A stretch of 64,000 bases of DNA from MR-S7 sp000400995 (GTDB lineage Bacteria > Pseudomonadota > Gammaproteobacteria > Burkholderiales > Burkholderiaceae_C): contig NZ_CP152342.1 of assembly GCF_045291395.1 (NCBI RefSeq), positions 1,054,001 to 1,118,000 on the forward strand. Direction: 5' to 3'. Of the stretch, positions 24,556 to 32,749 are shown piece after piece. Below the pieces are notes generated by a model that worked only from the letters and a program-made list of their open reading frames with translations, had not been told where the DNA came from and did not search any database. How positions within the stretch are numbered: the first letter of the stretch is position 1; the number at the start of each line of letters is the position of its first letter. The translations under genes were made by a program, and so were the position numbers.

Positions 24556-26958
24556 ATGGCCTCCCAGCCCAGCGCACCTTTTACCCTTCATCCCATCGCC
24601 CAGGCCGGCCTGGCCGTGCTGATGGCCGTGGGCCTCGCGGCCACGGCCCTGCCGGGCGCGGCCCAGGCCCAGCAGGCGGTGCAGGCGCCCGCGGCGGCGC
24701 AGCGCCAGTTCCAGGTGCCGCCGGGGCCGCTGGCCGGGGCGCTGACGGCTTTTTCCGCCGATGCGGGCGTGAACGTGAGCGCGCCGCCCGCGCTGGTGCA
24801 GGGCAAGCGCACGGCGGGACTGCAGGGCCGCTACACGGTGCGCGAGGCGCTGGAGCGGCTGCTCTCCGGCTCCGGCCTGCAGGCGCAGGCCGCAGCAGGG
24901 CAGGGCGGCTATGTGCTGGCGCCTGCGCCCGCGTTGCGGCCATCCGCGGCTGCCGCCAACACCGCCACCTTGTCGACGGTCACCGTCACCTCGCAGCGCG
25001 ATGCGGCGGAAGGTCTGTATGCCGCTCAAAGCCGTGCCTCGGGCACCAAGCTGGGCACCACGCTGATGGAAACGCCGCGTTCCATCTCCATCGTGAGCCA
25101 GGAGCAGCTCAAGACCCAGGCGCCCAAGAGCATCGAGCAAGCACTGTCGTATACGGCCGGCGTGTCCACCGAGGTCACCAGCGCCGATGTGCGCATGACC
25201 GGCGCCATCATCCGCGGCTTCAGCGACGGGAGCTCCTATTACAAGGACGGCCTGCGCCAGTTCGCGGCCGGCACATATGGTTCGTTGAACGACGAGATCG
25301 ATGAGCTCGAAAGCATCGAGGTGATCAAGGGCCCGGCCTCGGTGCTTTTCGGGCAAGGCCGGACGGGCGGGGTGGTCAACGTCGTGTCCAAGCGGCCCGA
25401 AGCCGATCATGTGAACAGTGTGGGCGTGACCTATGGCCGCTACCACCGCGCACAGCTCACCGCTGACCTGGGCGGCACGCTGGACGAGGCGGGCGACGTG
25501 CTCTACCGCCTCAATCTCAAGGGCCGTGACAGCGATGGCCGTACCGTGGGCGCGCGCGACGACCGTATCTCGGTTGCCCCGTCGCTGCGCTGGAGGCTCT
25601 CAGGCCAGACCCAATTGACCGTGCTGGGCAGCTACTCGCGCGAACGCGGCACGCCAAAGTCCTGGTGGCCCAGCCTGTTCACCTACCCGCAAATCAAGGA
25701 CGTGCCTGCACGCCTGACGGCCGGCGATCCGGCCTTCGACCGCTTCGACCGCGACACGAAATCGTTGGGCTATGAGCTGGGCCACCAGACCGACAGCGGC
25801 TGGCAGCTGACGCAGAACCTGCGCTACTCCACCATCGACATCGACTACCGCCATATCTACGCCATGGATGTGCTGGCCGACGGCCGCAGCATCTCGCGCG
25901 CCAACCTGGCCCAGCGCACCAAGGGCACCACCCTGGCCGTGGACAGCCGCGCGCAGAAGGATCTGCGCTGGGACGCGGTTCAGCACCGCCTGGTCGTGGG
26001 CGTGGACCACAACCGCTACAAGGAGCGCGGTGGCTTGGGTTTTGGCTGGGACGTGCCCAACCTGGACCTGAACCATCCGGTCTACGGCCAGACCATTGCC
26101 ATGCCCGAACTGGAGGACAGCCGTTCCACCCTGCGCCAGACGGGCATCTATACGCTCAATCAGTTCCAGTGGAACCGCTGGATCGCCAAGCTGAGCCTGC
26201 GCCACGACACGGCCCGCACCACGCAAGGCAGCATGACCCAGCCGCGTATGTCCGACAGCGCCAACACGGGCAGCGCGGGTGTGCTCTATCAGTTCGACAG
26301 CGGCTGGGCGCCGTACGCCAGCTACGCCACGTCCTTCGACCCGACCACGGGCCTGGCCTATGACGGCAGCGCGTTCGCACCGCGCCGTGGCAAGCAGTAC
26401 GAGGTGGGTGTGAAGTACCAGCCCGCAGGCAGCGACACCTTGCTCACGGCCTCGGTGTTCGACCTGCGCCAGACGAACGTGACCACGCAGGACCCGGACC
26501 ACCCGCGTTTCAGCATCCAGACCGGCGAAGTGCGATCCACCGGCGTGGAACTGGAGGGACGTGCAGGCCTGACACGCGAGCTCAGTGCCCTTGCCAGCTA
26601 TACCTACCTTGATCCGCGCACCACGCAGAGCACGTGCGCTGCGGAAATCGGCCGTCAGACCCTGCAAACCACACGCCACATGGCCAGCGTCTGGCTGGAC
26701 TACCGTCCGCACGCAGTGCCAGGCCTGATGGTCGCGGGCGGCCTGCGCTACAAGGGACGTTCACCCTACAACGTCGCGTCCGACGGCAGCCTCAACTTCA
26801 ATGACGCCGTAACCTTGGCCGATCTGGCCGTGGCCTACGAGACGCCCCAGTACCGCATCGCGCTGAACGTCAACAACCTGTTCAACAAGACCTACTACGC
26901 GGGCATCTTCCGTGGCGTGGACCGCGAGGCGACCCTGAGCTTCAAGTACTACTGGTAG
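24556..26958 (+). CDS. TonB-dependent siderophore receptor with STN signalling domain
   Basis: An 800-residue receptor. The signal peptide ends AAQAQ; the STN domain spans about 45-125 (FQVPPGPLAGALTAFSADAG, VREALERLLSGSGL), then a TonB box (TLSTVTVTSQ), plug (PRSISIVSQEQLKTQAP, GFGQGRTGGVVNVVSKRPE-like segment) and barrel ending FKYYW. The barrel and ending resemble ferrichrome/ferrioxamine receptors of the FhuA/FoxA type, so a hydroxamate siderophore is a reasonable guess. The start is the ATG at 24556 behind AAGGAA. It should be the target of the FecI/FecR pair upstream. Confidence 0.92.
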   Translation: MASQPSAPFTLHPIAQAGLAVLMAVGLAATALPGAAQAQQAVQAPAAAQRQFQVPPGPLAGALTAFSADAGVNVSAPPALVQGKRTAGLQGRYTVREALERLLSGSGLQAQAAAGQGGYVLAPAPALRPSAAAANTATLSTVTVTSQRDAAEGLYAAQSRASGTKLGTTLMETPRSISIVSQEQLKTQAPKSIEQALSYTAGVSTEVTSADVRMTGAIIRGFSDGSSYYKDGLRQFAAGTYGSLNDEIDELESIEVIKGPASVLFGQGRTGGVVNVVSKRPEADHVNSVGVTYGRYHRAQLTADLGGTLDEAGDVLYRLNLKGRDSDGRTVGARDDRISVAPSLRWRLSGQTQLTVLGSYSRERGTPKSWWPSLFTYPQIKDVPARLTAGDPAFDRFDRDTKSLGYELGHQTDSGWQLTQNLRYSTIDIDYRHIYAMDVLADGRSISRANLAQRTKGTTLAVDSRAQKDLRWDAVQHRLVVGVDHNRYKERGGLGFGWDVPNLDLNHPVYGQTIAMPELEDSRSTLRQTGIYTLNQFQWNRWIAKLSLRHDTARTTQGSMTQPRMSDSANTGSAGVLYQFDSGWAPYASYATSFDPTTGLAYDGSAFAPRRGKQYEVGVKYQPAGSDTLLTASVFDLRQTNVTTQDPDHPRFSIQTGEVRSTGVELEGRAGLTRELSALASYTYLDPRTTQSTCAAEIGRQTLQTTRHMASVWLDYRPHAVPGLMVAGGLRYKGRSPYNVASDGSLNFNDAVTLADLAVAYETPQYRIALNVNNLFNKTYYAGIFRGVDREATLSFKYYW

Positions 26959-26994
26959 GCACTGCCGCGGGTTCCGGGGGCTGCCGGCGGTCCC

Positions 26995-27018
26995 AATAGA
27001 ATAAGAATGATTCTTGTT
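26995..27018 (+). promoter_or_regulatory. Fur-box-like site upstream of the second fecI
   Basis: AATAAGAATGATTCTTGTT (27000-27018) contains the palindrome AAGAAT-G-ATTCTT, a common core of Fur sites, about 50 bases before the sigma factor start. Confidence 0.72.
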
Positions 27019-27060
27019 TTATTGTGGGCCAGCAGTCCCGCAGTCACGCCGGGAACCGCC

Positions 27061-27570
27061 ATGCCCTCCGCCCACAGCCCCCTCCACCGCGAAATCGCCA
27101 CCCTCTACACCGACCACCACGGCTGGCTGCAGGGCTGGCTGCGCAAGAAGCTCGGCGACGTGCACCAGGCGGCCGACCTGGCGCACGACACCTTCGTGCG
27201 CCTGCTGGCGCGCGAGGAGCCCGTGCAGGCGCGCGAGCCGCGCGCCTTCCTGACCACCGTGGCGCAGCGCGTGGTGGCCAACCACTACCGGCGCCAGCAA
27301 CTGGAGCGCGCCTACCTGGAGGCGCTGGCCCAGGCGCCGCAGGCCGCCGCGCTGTCGCCCGAGGAGCGCGCGCTGCTGCTGGAGGCGCTGGACGAAATCG
27401 ACCGCCTGCTCGACGGCCTGCCCGCGCCCGTGCGGCGCGCGTTCCTGATGGCCCAGCTCGACGGCATGAAGCAGGCCGACATCGCCCGCGCGCTCGGCGT
27501 GTCGCTCACCACCGTCAAGCGCTACCTGGTGCAGGCGGGCATGCGCTGCTACTTCGCGGTGGCGCCGTGA
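27061..27570 (+). CDS. ECF sigma factor, FecI type
   Basis: A 169-residue sigma factor, closely similar to the first one (both have DHH.WLQGWLR near the start). Region 2 is AADLAHDTFVRLLAREEP and region 4 carries the helix-turn-helix QADIARALGVSLTTVKRYLVQAG. The start is the ATG at 27061 downstream of the Fur-like site; a frame extending upstream lacks homology. The stop TGA overlaps the GTG start of the next gene (GTGA). It is the partner of the following FecR and receptor. Confidence 0.92.
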   Translation: MPSAHSPLHREIATLYTDHHGWLQGWLRKKLGDVHQAADLAHDTFVRLLAREEPVQAREPRAFLTTVAQRVVANHYRRQQLERAYLEALAQAPQAAALSPEERALLLEALDEIDRLLDGLPAPVRRAFLMAQLDGMKQADIARALGVSLTTVKRYLVQAGMRCYFAVAP

Positions 27571-28547
27571 CGGTGCCGCCCGCGGTGGCGCGCCGCGCCG
27601 TCGAATGGTGGCTGCTGCTGCAGGACGGAGACCTGCCCGAGTCCCTGCGGCGCGCGTGGCAGGCCTGGCGCGCGGCCGATGCGCTGCACGAGCAGGCCTG
27701 GCAGCACATCGCCGCCGTCAACGAACGGCTGGCGGGCCTGGCCGCGCCGCAGCAGGCGGCCATCGCGCGCGCGGCGCTGGCGCCGCGCGGCCCGGCGCGC
27801 CGCCGCGTGGCGCAGACCCTGGCCGTGCTGGCCTTCGGCGCGGGCGTGGCGTGGCAACTGGAGCAGCGCACGCCCTGGCGCACCTGGGTGACCGACGTGC
27901 GCACGGCGCGCGGCGAGCGCCGCCGCCTGGTGCTGGAAGACGGGACGCAGCTCGTGCTCAACGGTGCCAGTGCGCTCGACATCGCCTACGGCCCCGCATT
28001 GCGCCGCCTGCGCCTGCTGGAGGGCGAGGTGCTCATCACCACCGCGCCCGACAGCCACCAGCCCGCGCGCGGCTTCGCCGTGCAGACCGCCGCCGGCGAG
28101 GCCCAGGCCCTGGGCACGCGCTTCGCCGTGCGCGCGCTGGCCGGGGGCGATACGTGGGTCGGCGTGTTCGAGGGCGCCGTGCGCCTCACGCCGCGCGACG
28201 CCGCCGCCAGCGCGCTGGTGCTGCCCGCGGGCCGGCAGGCCACGCTGCAGGCGCAGGGCGTGTCGGCCCCGGCCGCCGTGCACGAGGACAGCACGGCCTG
28301 GACCGAGGGCATGCTGGTCGCACGCGGCCTGCCGCTGCCCGACCTGCTGGCCGCGCTGCAGCCCTACAGCGCGGCGCGGCTGGTCTGCGCGCCCGAGGTG
28401 GCGCACCTGCGGGTGTCAGGCACCTACCCGCTCGACGACGTGCCGCGCGTGCTGGCCGCGCTCGGTGCCCTGCCCGGGCTGCGGGTGCGCACGCTCGCGC
28501 GCTGGTGGGGGCGGCAGGAGGTGGTGGCCGAAGCCGCGCCCCGGTGA
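27567..28547 (+). CDS. FecR-type anti-sigma factor/signal transducer
   Basis: A 326-residue FecR protein read from a GTG start that overlaps the sigma factor stop. It has an N-terminal anti-sigma domain (ARRAVEWWLLLQDGDLPESL, AWRAADALHEQAWQHI), a weakly hydrophobic TM segment near residues 82-98 (VAQTLAVLAFGAGVAWQL), a FecR domain (LEDGTQLVLNGASALDI, EAQALGTRFAVRA) and a C-terminal STN-like segment (LPDLLAALQPYSAARL). It is followed by a large palindromic terminator-like repeat rather than directly by the receptor. Confidence 0.9.
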   Translation: MTVPPAVARRAVEWWLLLQDGDLPESLRRAWQAWRAADALHEQAWQHIAAVNERLAGLAAPQQAAIARAALAPRGPARRRVAQTLAVLAFGAGVAWQLEQRTPWRTWVTDVRTARGERRRLVLEDGTQLVLNGASALDIAYGPALRRLRLLEGEVLITTAPDSHQPARGFAVQTAAGEAQALGTRFAVRALAGGDTWVGVFEGAVRLTPRDAAASALVLPAGRQATLQAQGVSAPAAVHEDSTAWTEGMLVARGLPLPDLLAALQPYSAARLVCAPEVAHLRVSGTYPLDDVPRVLAALGALPGLRVRTLARWWGRQEVVAEAAPR

Positions 28548-28553
28548 CTCTGC

Positions 28554-28647
28554 AAAAAAGAGAGCTGCTCGCGCTTGCTATTCCTGGGTTTCAGTACAAA
28601 AACCTATTGGATTCTTTGACTGGCAAGCGCGAGCAGCTCTCTTTTTT
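28554..28647. repeat. long palindromic element between fecR and fecA, terminator-like
   Basis: A perfect 25-bp inverted repeat (28554-28578 and 28623-28647) with a 44-base loop. The outer bases are A6 on the left and T6 on the right, so either strand ends in a T run and the hairpin can act as a bidirectional intrinsic terminator. The loop carries CCTGGGTTTCAG, also found in the related elements at 50204-50300 and 57496-57599. It would reduce read-through from fecI-fecR into the receptor gene, leaving receptor transcription dependent on its own sigma-controlled promoter. Confidence 0.85.
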
Positions 28648-28788
28648 GATAGTGGCACTCGCCGTTGCGAAAAAATTGCGCGCGCGGTGGGCTGTTTTGG
28701 CAACTCGCGGGACATGGAAGGGGAGTGCGGCCCCGCGCCGCGCCCGCCCGGCGCGCAGGCGCCTTGCCCTTCCTTCCTCCTGACCACC

Positions 28789-31260
28789 ATGGCCCCTCTT
28801 TCAGCCCCCCGTTTTCCGCTCTACCCGCAGGCCCGAGCCTGCCGCAGCCTCGTGCTGGCGCTGGCCTGCGCCAGCCTGGGCGGCAGCCTGCATGCCCAGG
28901 CGCCCGGCGCATCCTCCGGTGCCGAAGCGGCACGCAGCTACAGCATTCCCGCCGGTCCGCTCGAAGACGCGCTCAACCGGTTCGGGCGCGACTCGGGCCT
29001 GCTGCTGTCCTTCACCCAGGACCAGGTGCAGCGCCTGCGCAGCCCGGGGGTGCAGGGCAGCCACACGGCGCGCAGCGGCCTGGACGCCTTGCTGCGGGGC
29101 ACGGGGCTGGAGGCTGCGGCGCAGGCGCAGGGCGGCTACGTGCTGCGCGCGGCGCCCCGGGTCCGGCAGACGGCGCCTTACGGCGGCGATGCCGCGCTGC
29201 CGGAGGTGCGGGTAACGGCCGAGGCGGTCTCCAGCCCCATCACCGAGCAGACCGGTTCGTACACCACCCGGGCGCTGTCCATCGGCAAGATGCAGCAGTC
29301 GATCCGCGAAACACCGCAGTCGGTGACGGTGGTGACGCGCCAGCAGATGGACGACCAGCGCATGACGGCGATCGAGGACGTGATCGTGCAGACCACCGGC
29401 GCCAGCAAATCGCAGCGCAACTTCGGTTCGCACACCTACACCATGCGCGGCTTCGTCATCCCCGACGACAACTACCTGATGGACGGCGTCTCCAGCGGCG
29501 CGCTCAGCCCGACGGGCTGGGTCCCGATGGACTCCGCCATCTTCGACCGCGTCGAGGTGCTGCGCGGCGCGGGCGCCCTGGCGGTGGGCGCCGGCGACCC
29601 GAGCGGCGTGGTCAACATGGTGCGCAAGCGCCCGCGCGCCGAGGCGCATTTCGAGATCGCGCAAAGCATCGGCTCGTGGAACAACTACCGCACCGAGATC
29701 GATACCGGCGGCCCGATCAACGCTGCCGGCACGGTACGCGGCCGCGTGGTCGCGGCGTATACCGACCGCGACTATTTCTATGACGTGGCCCACACCCGAG
29801 AGCCCTTGTTCTATGGCGTCATCGACGCCGACCTGGGCAGCCGCACCAGGCTCACCGGCGGCTACCGCCACCAAACGGTGGACACGCCGGGCTACACCAT
29901 CTACGGCCTGCCCAGCTACACCACGGGCGCCTCGCTGAACCTGCCGCGCTCCACCTCGCTGGGGCAGAACTGGAACCGCCACAAGGCCCAGACCGACGAC
30001 TTCTTCGCCGAACTGTCGCATGCGTTCGATGGCGCCTGGGTGGGCAAGATCACCGCCAACCACGGCAACAGCGACTACACGCAAAAACTGAGCACCGCCC
30101 GCGGTGCGATCGACCCCACGACCATGACCGGCGCCAGTACGGTGAGCCAGTATTTCTCTCGCCGTGATCTCGACTACAGCGGGTTGGACGCCAACCTGAC
30201 CGGCAGCTTCCAGGCACTGGGCGGCACGCACAAGTTCCTGGTGGGCGCGATGTGGTCCCGGCAAGACACGTTCATCGGCAATACCACCGTGCCGCAACGC
30301 ATTGCCGTCGACATCTTCAACTTCAACCATGGGCTGATCCCGGAGCCGGCCAACCCGGCGAGCTACGCCAACCGGCAACAGCAGCGGGTGGAGACCGCGG
30401 GCCTGTACGCTAGCACCCGCCTGGAGCTGGCCAAGAACCTGCACCTGAGCCTGGGCGGCCGGCTCAACTGGTACCAGTCCCGCACCGACAACCTGGTCAC
30501 TGGCACGGTGCTCAACGACTACCAGGAAGACGCCCAACTCACGCCCTATGCAGGCCTGGTCTATGACCTGGATCCGAATTGGTCGGTCTACGCGAGCTAC
30601 GCCGACACTTTCGTGACGCAGTCGCAATACCTCTCGGCCACGGGCGGCAGCTTCGACCCCGCCGTCGGCACCAACCTCGAAGCCGGCGTGAAGGGCGAGT
30701 TCTTCGATCGCAAGCTCAACGTGGCCTTCGCGGTGTTCGACATCAAGAAGCGCAACATGGCGCTGTACGACAACAGCACGCTGCCGTCATGCCCGGGCGG
30801 CATGATCATCACCACCGGTGATTGCTATCGCGCGGTCAGTGTGCGCAGCAAGGGCTTTGACGCCGAGGTCGGGGGCCAACTCGCACACGGCTGGCAGATT
30901 GCCGGTGGCTACACGTATCTGACGAGCAAGGACTCGTCGGGCGCGCCGCTCACCAGCGATGCACCACGCAACCTGCTGCGCGTATCCACCAGCTACAACC
31001 TGCCGGGCGATTGGTCCGCCTGGACCGTTGGTGCGAATGTGGCCGCGCAGAGCCGGGCCTATGTCGAGACGGTCAAGAACCCCGGCCACACCGTGCTGGA
31101 CCTGCGCGCGTCCTACCGCATCAACCCGCACTGGACTGCGGCGCTCAACATCAACAACGTGACCGACAAGACCTACTGGTCGGCGATCGGCGGCACTATC
31201 GGCGGCAGCTATTACGGCGCCCCTCGCAACGCCACGCTGACCCTGCGCGGCGCGTTCTGA
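28789..31260 (+). CDS. TonB-dependent siderophore receptor with STN signalling domain
   Basis: An 823-residue receptor. The signal peptide ends SLHAQ; the STN domain (YSIPAGPLEDALNRFGRDSG, LDALLRGTGLEA) is followed by a TonB box (LPEVRVTAEA), the plug (PQSVTVVTRQQMDDQRM, IFDRVEVLRGAGALAVG) and a barrel ending NATLTLRGAF. The plug and terminal style are those of FpvA/FecA-like receptors for ferric pyoverdine, coprogen or similar. The start is the ATG at 28789; an in-frame ATG at 28714 is possible, and neither has a strong ribosome-binding site. Confidence 0.9.
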   Translation: MAPLSAPRFPLYPQARACRSLVLALACASLGGSLHAQAPGASSGAEAARSYSIPAGPLEDALNRFGRDSGLLLSFTQDQVQRLRSPGVQGSHTARSGLDALLRGTGLEAAAQAQGGYVLRAAPRVRQTAPYGGDAALPEVRVTAEAVSSPITEQTGSYTTRALSIGKMQQSIRETPQSVTVVTRQQMDDQRMTAIEDVIVQTTGASKSQRNFGSHTYTMRGFVIPDDNYLMDGVSSGALSPTGWVPMDSAIFDRVEVLRGAGALAVGAGDPSGVVNMVRKRPRAEAHFEIAQSIGSWNNYRTEIDTGGPINAAGTVRGRVVAAYTDRDYFYDVAHTREPLFYGVIDADLGSRTRLTGGYRHQTVDTPGYTIYGLPSYTTGASLNLPRSTSLGQNWNRHKAQTDDFFAELSHAFDGAWVGKITANHGNSDYTQKLSTARGAIDPTTMTGASTVSQYFSRRDLDYSGLDANLTGSFQALGGTHKFLVGAMWSRQDTFIGNTTVPQRIAVDIFNFNHGLIPEPANPASYANRQQQRVETAGLYASTRLELAKNLHLSLGGRLNWYQSRTDNLVTGTVLNDYQEDAQLTPYAGLVYDLDPNWSVYASYADTFVTQSQYLSATGGSFDPAVGTNLEAGVKGEFFDRKLNVAFAVFDIKKRNMALYDNSTLPSCPGGMIITTGDCYRAVSVRSKGFDAEVGGQLAHGWQIAGGYTYLTSKDSSGAPLTSDAPRNLLRVSTSYNLPGDWSAWTVGANVAAQSRAYVETVKNPGHTVLDLRASYRINPHWTAALNINNVTDKTYWSAIGGTIGGSYYGAPRNATLTLRGAF

Positions 31261-31284
31261 CGGCGAGGCCGCGGGTGGCAAGGT

Positions 31285-31303
31285 GATATTGAGAATGATT
31301 CTC
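31285..31303 (+). promoter_or_regulatory. Fur box upstream of the sigma/FecR fusion gene
   Basis: GATATTGAGAATGATTCTC matches 15 of 19 positions of the classical GATAATGATAATCATTATC Fur box and lies 26 bases before the start codon. It is the best of the three sites in the island. Confidence 0.8.
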
Positions 31304-31328
31304 CTTACCATGGTTATGATGCCGCCCC

Positions 31329-32666
31329 ATGGAACTGTCCGCCTCCTTCACCCGCGCGCTGCTGGCGGGCTTCGACCGCGCCTATGCCGACCTGCTGCGC
31401 GTGGCCACGCGCAGCACGGGCAGCCGCGAGGAGGCCGGCGACCTGGTGCACGACACCTGGCTCAGGCTGGCCGAGCATGCGCGCGGCCTGCCTGCCGAGC
31501 GGCACGGTGAAGCGCCCCAGGCACCGCGCGATGCCGCTGCCTACCTGGCCGTCATGGCGCAGCACATGGCGCTCGATGCGCAGCGCCGCCGCCAGCGCCA
31601 CGGGCGCTACCTGGACGCGGCGGTCCTGCACGAGCAGCTGGCGCCCAGCCATGCGCCCGACGCGGCCGACTCCGTCATGTACCGCCAGGCGCTGGCCGCG
31701 CTGGAGGCGGCGCTGGCCGGCCTGCCCGCGCGCGGCCGCGCCGCCTTCGTCGCGCACCGCGTGCACGGCGAGCGCCAGCCCGAGATCGCCGCGCGGCTGG
31801 GGGTGTCGCTCAATACCGTGGAGCGCGACCTGATCCAGGCCCAGGCCTGCATCGAGGACGCGCTGCACCGCTGGCGCGGCACCCGGCCCGGCAGCGCCGA
31901 CACCCGGCGCGCGGGCCGGCGGCGCAGCCTGGGCGCCTTGCTGGGGCTGGCCGGCATGGGCGTGGGAGGCAGCGTCGGCTGGCGGCAGTGGCAGCTCTAC
32001 CGCGACACCCATGTGCAATGGCAGGCCCATTGGAGCAGCACGCGCGGCCAGTTGGCGCGGCACGGCCTGCCCGATGGCTCCAGCGTGCTGCTCGACGCCC
32101 AGAGCAGCGCCGAAGTCCGCTACTTCGCGGTGCGGCGCGCGGTGACGCTGGCGCACGGAGCCGCGTTCTTCGACGTGGCGCGCGACCCGGGGAGGCCCTT
32201 CACCGTGCAGGCGCGCGGCGTGCGCGTCACGGTGCTGGGCACGCGCTTCGGCGTGGAGGTCGCCGCGGGCGCCGATGGCCGGGAGCGCGTCACGGTGCAG
32301 GTGGAGTCCGGGCGCGTGCGCGTGGAGCCTGGCGCGGGCGGCCAGGCCTGCGAACTGGGCGCGGGCCAGGGCCTGCAGGTGGAGGGCGCCACTGTCACGC
32401 AGACCCAGGCGCCGCCCGGCGACGCGGCGCTGTGGCGCCATGGCGAGCTGGCCTTTGCTGGCAGCACGCTGGGCGAGGCGCTGCAGCGGCTGTCGCGCTA
32501 TGCGCCGTTCACGCTGGCGGCCACACCGGAGGCGGCCCGCCTGCCGCTGAGCGGGCGCGTGCGCATCGCGCAGGCCCGTGCCTGGGTGAGGGCGCTGCCC
32601 CGTGCGCTGCCGGTGCAGGTGCGGCAGCAGGCCGATGGCGGTCTGCTGGTGGCAATGGCGCGGTAG
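31329..32666 (+). CDS. fused ECF sigma factor - FecR protein (membrane-tethered sigma factor)
   Basis: One uninterrupted 445-residue frame that joins two normally separate proteins. Residues about 10-85 are sigma region 2 (EEAGDLVHDTWLRLAEHA) and 115-180 are region 4 with helix-turn-helix RQPEIAARLGVSLNTVERDL. A basic stretch (RRAGRRR) and one TM helix (about 201-218, LGALLGLAGMGVGGSVGW) follow. Next comes a periplasmic FecR domain (LPDGSSVLLDAQSSAEV, VTVLGTRFGVEV) and an STN-like C-terminus (LGEALQRLSRYAPFTL). The cytoplasmic FecR anti-sigma domain, present in both other FecR proteins here, is absent. Activity should need proteolytic release. IutY of Pseudomonas putida is a known sigma/anti-sigma hybrid. 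Confidence 0.92.
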   Translation: MELSASFTRALLAGFDRAYADLLRVATRSTGSREEAGDLVHDTWLRLAEHARGLPAERHGEAPQAPRDAAAYLAVMAQHMALDAQRRRQRHGRYLDAAVLHEQLAPSHAPDAADSVMYRQALAALEAALAGLPARGRAAFVAHRVHGERQPEIAARLGVSLNTVERDLIQAQACIEDALHRWRGTRPGSADTRRAGRRRSLGALLGLAGMGVGGSVGWRQWQLYRDTHVQWQAHWSSTRGQLARHGLPDGSSVLLDAQSSAEVRYFAVRRAVTLAHGAAFFDVARDPGRPFTVQARGVRVTVLGTRFGVEVAAGADGRERVTVQVESGRVRVEPGAGGQACELGAGQGLQVEGATVTQTQAPPGDAALWRHGELAFAGSTLGEALQRLSRYAPFTLAATPEAARLPLSGRVRIAQARAWVRALPRALPVQVRQQADGGLLVAMAR

Positions 32667-32749
32667 TTTTTTTCAGGAATTTTCTCGGCCGGTCGTCTAG
32701 GCAGTGATCCCTTCGGATTTGCCATCACTCACTGTCAAGGACGAATTCC

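Noticed and set aside
27964..28788. Long frame extending the second receptor upstream through fecR
   Set aside because: The extension is arginine-rich shadow sequence over fecR; a signal peptide appears only after the ATG at 28789.
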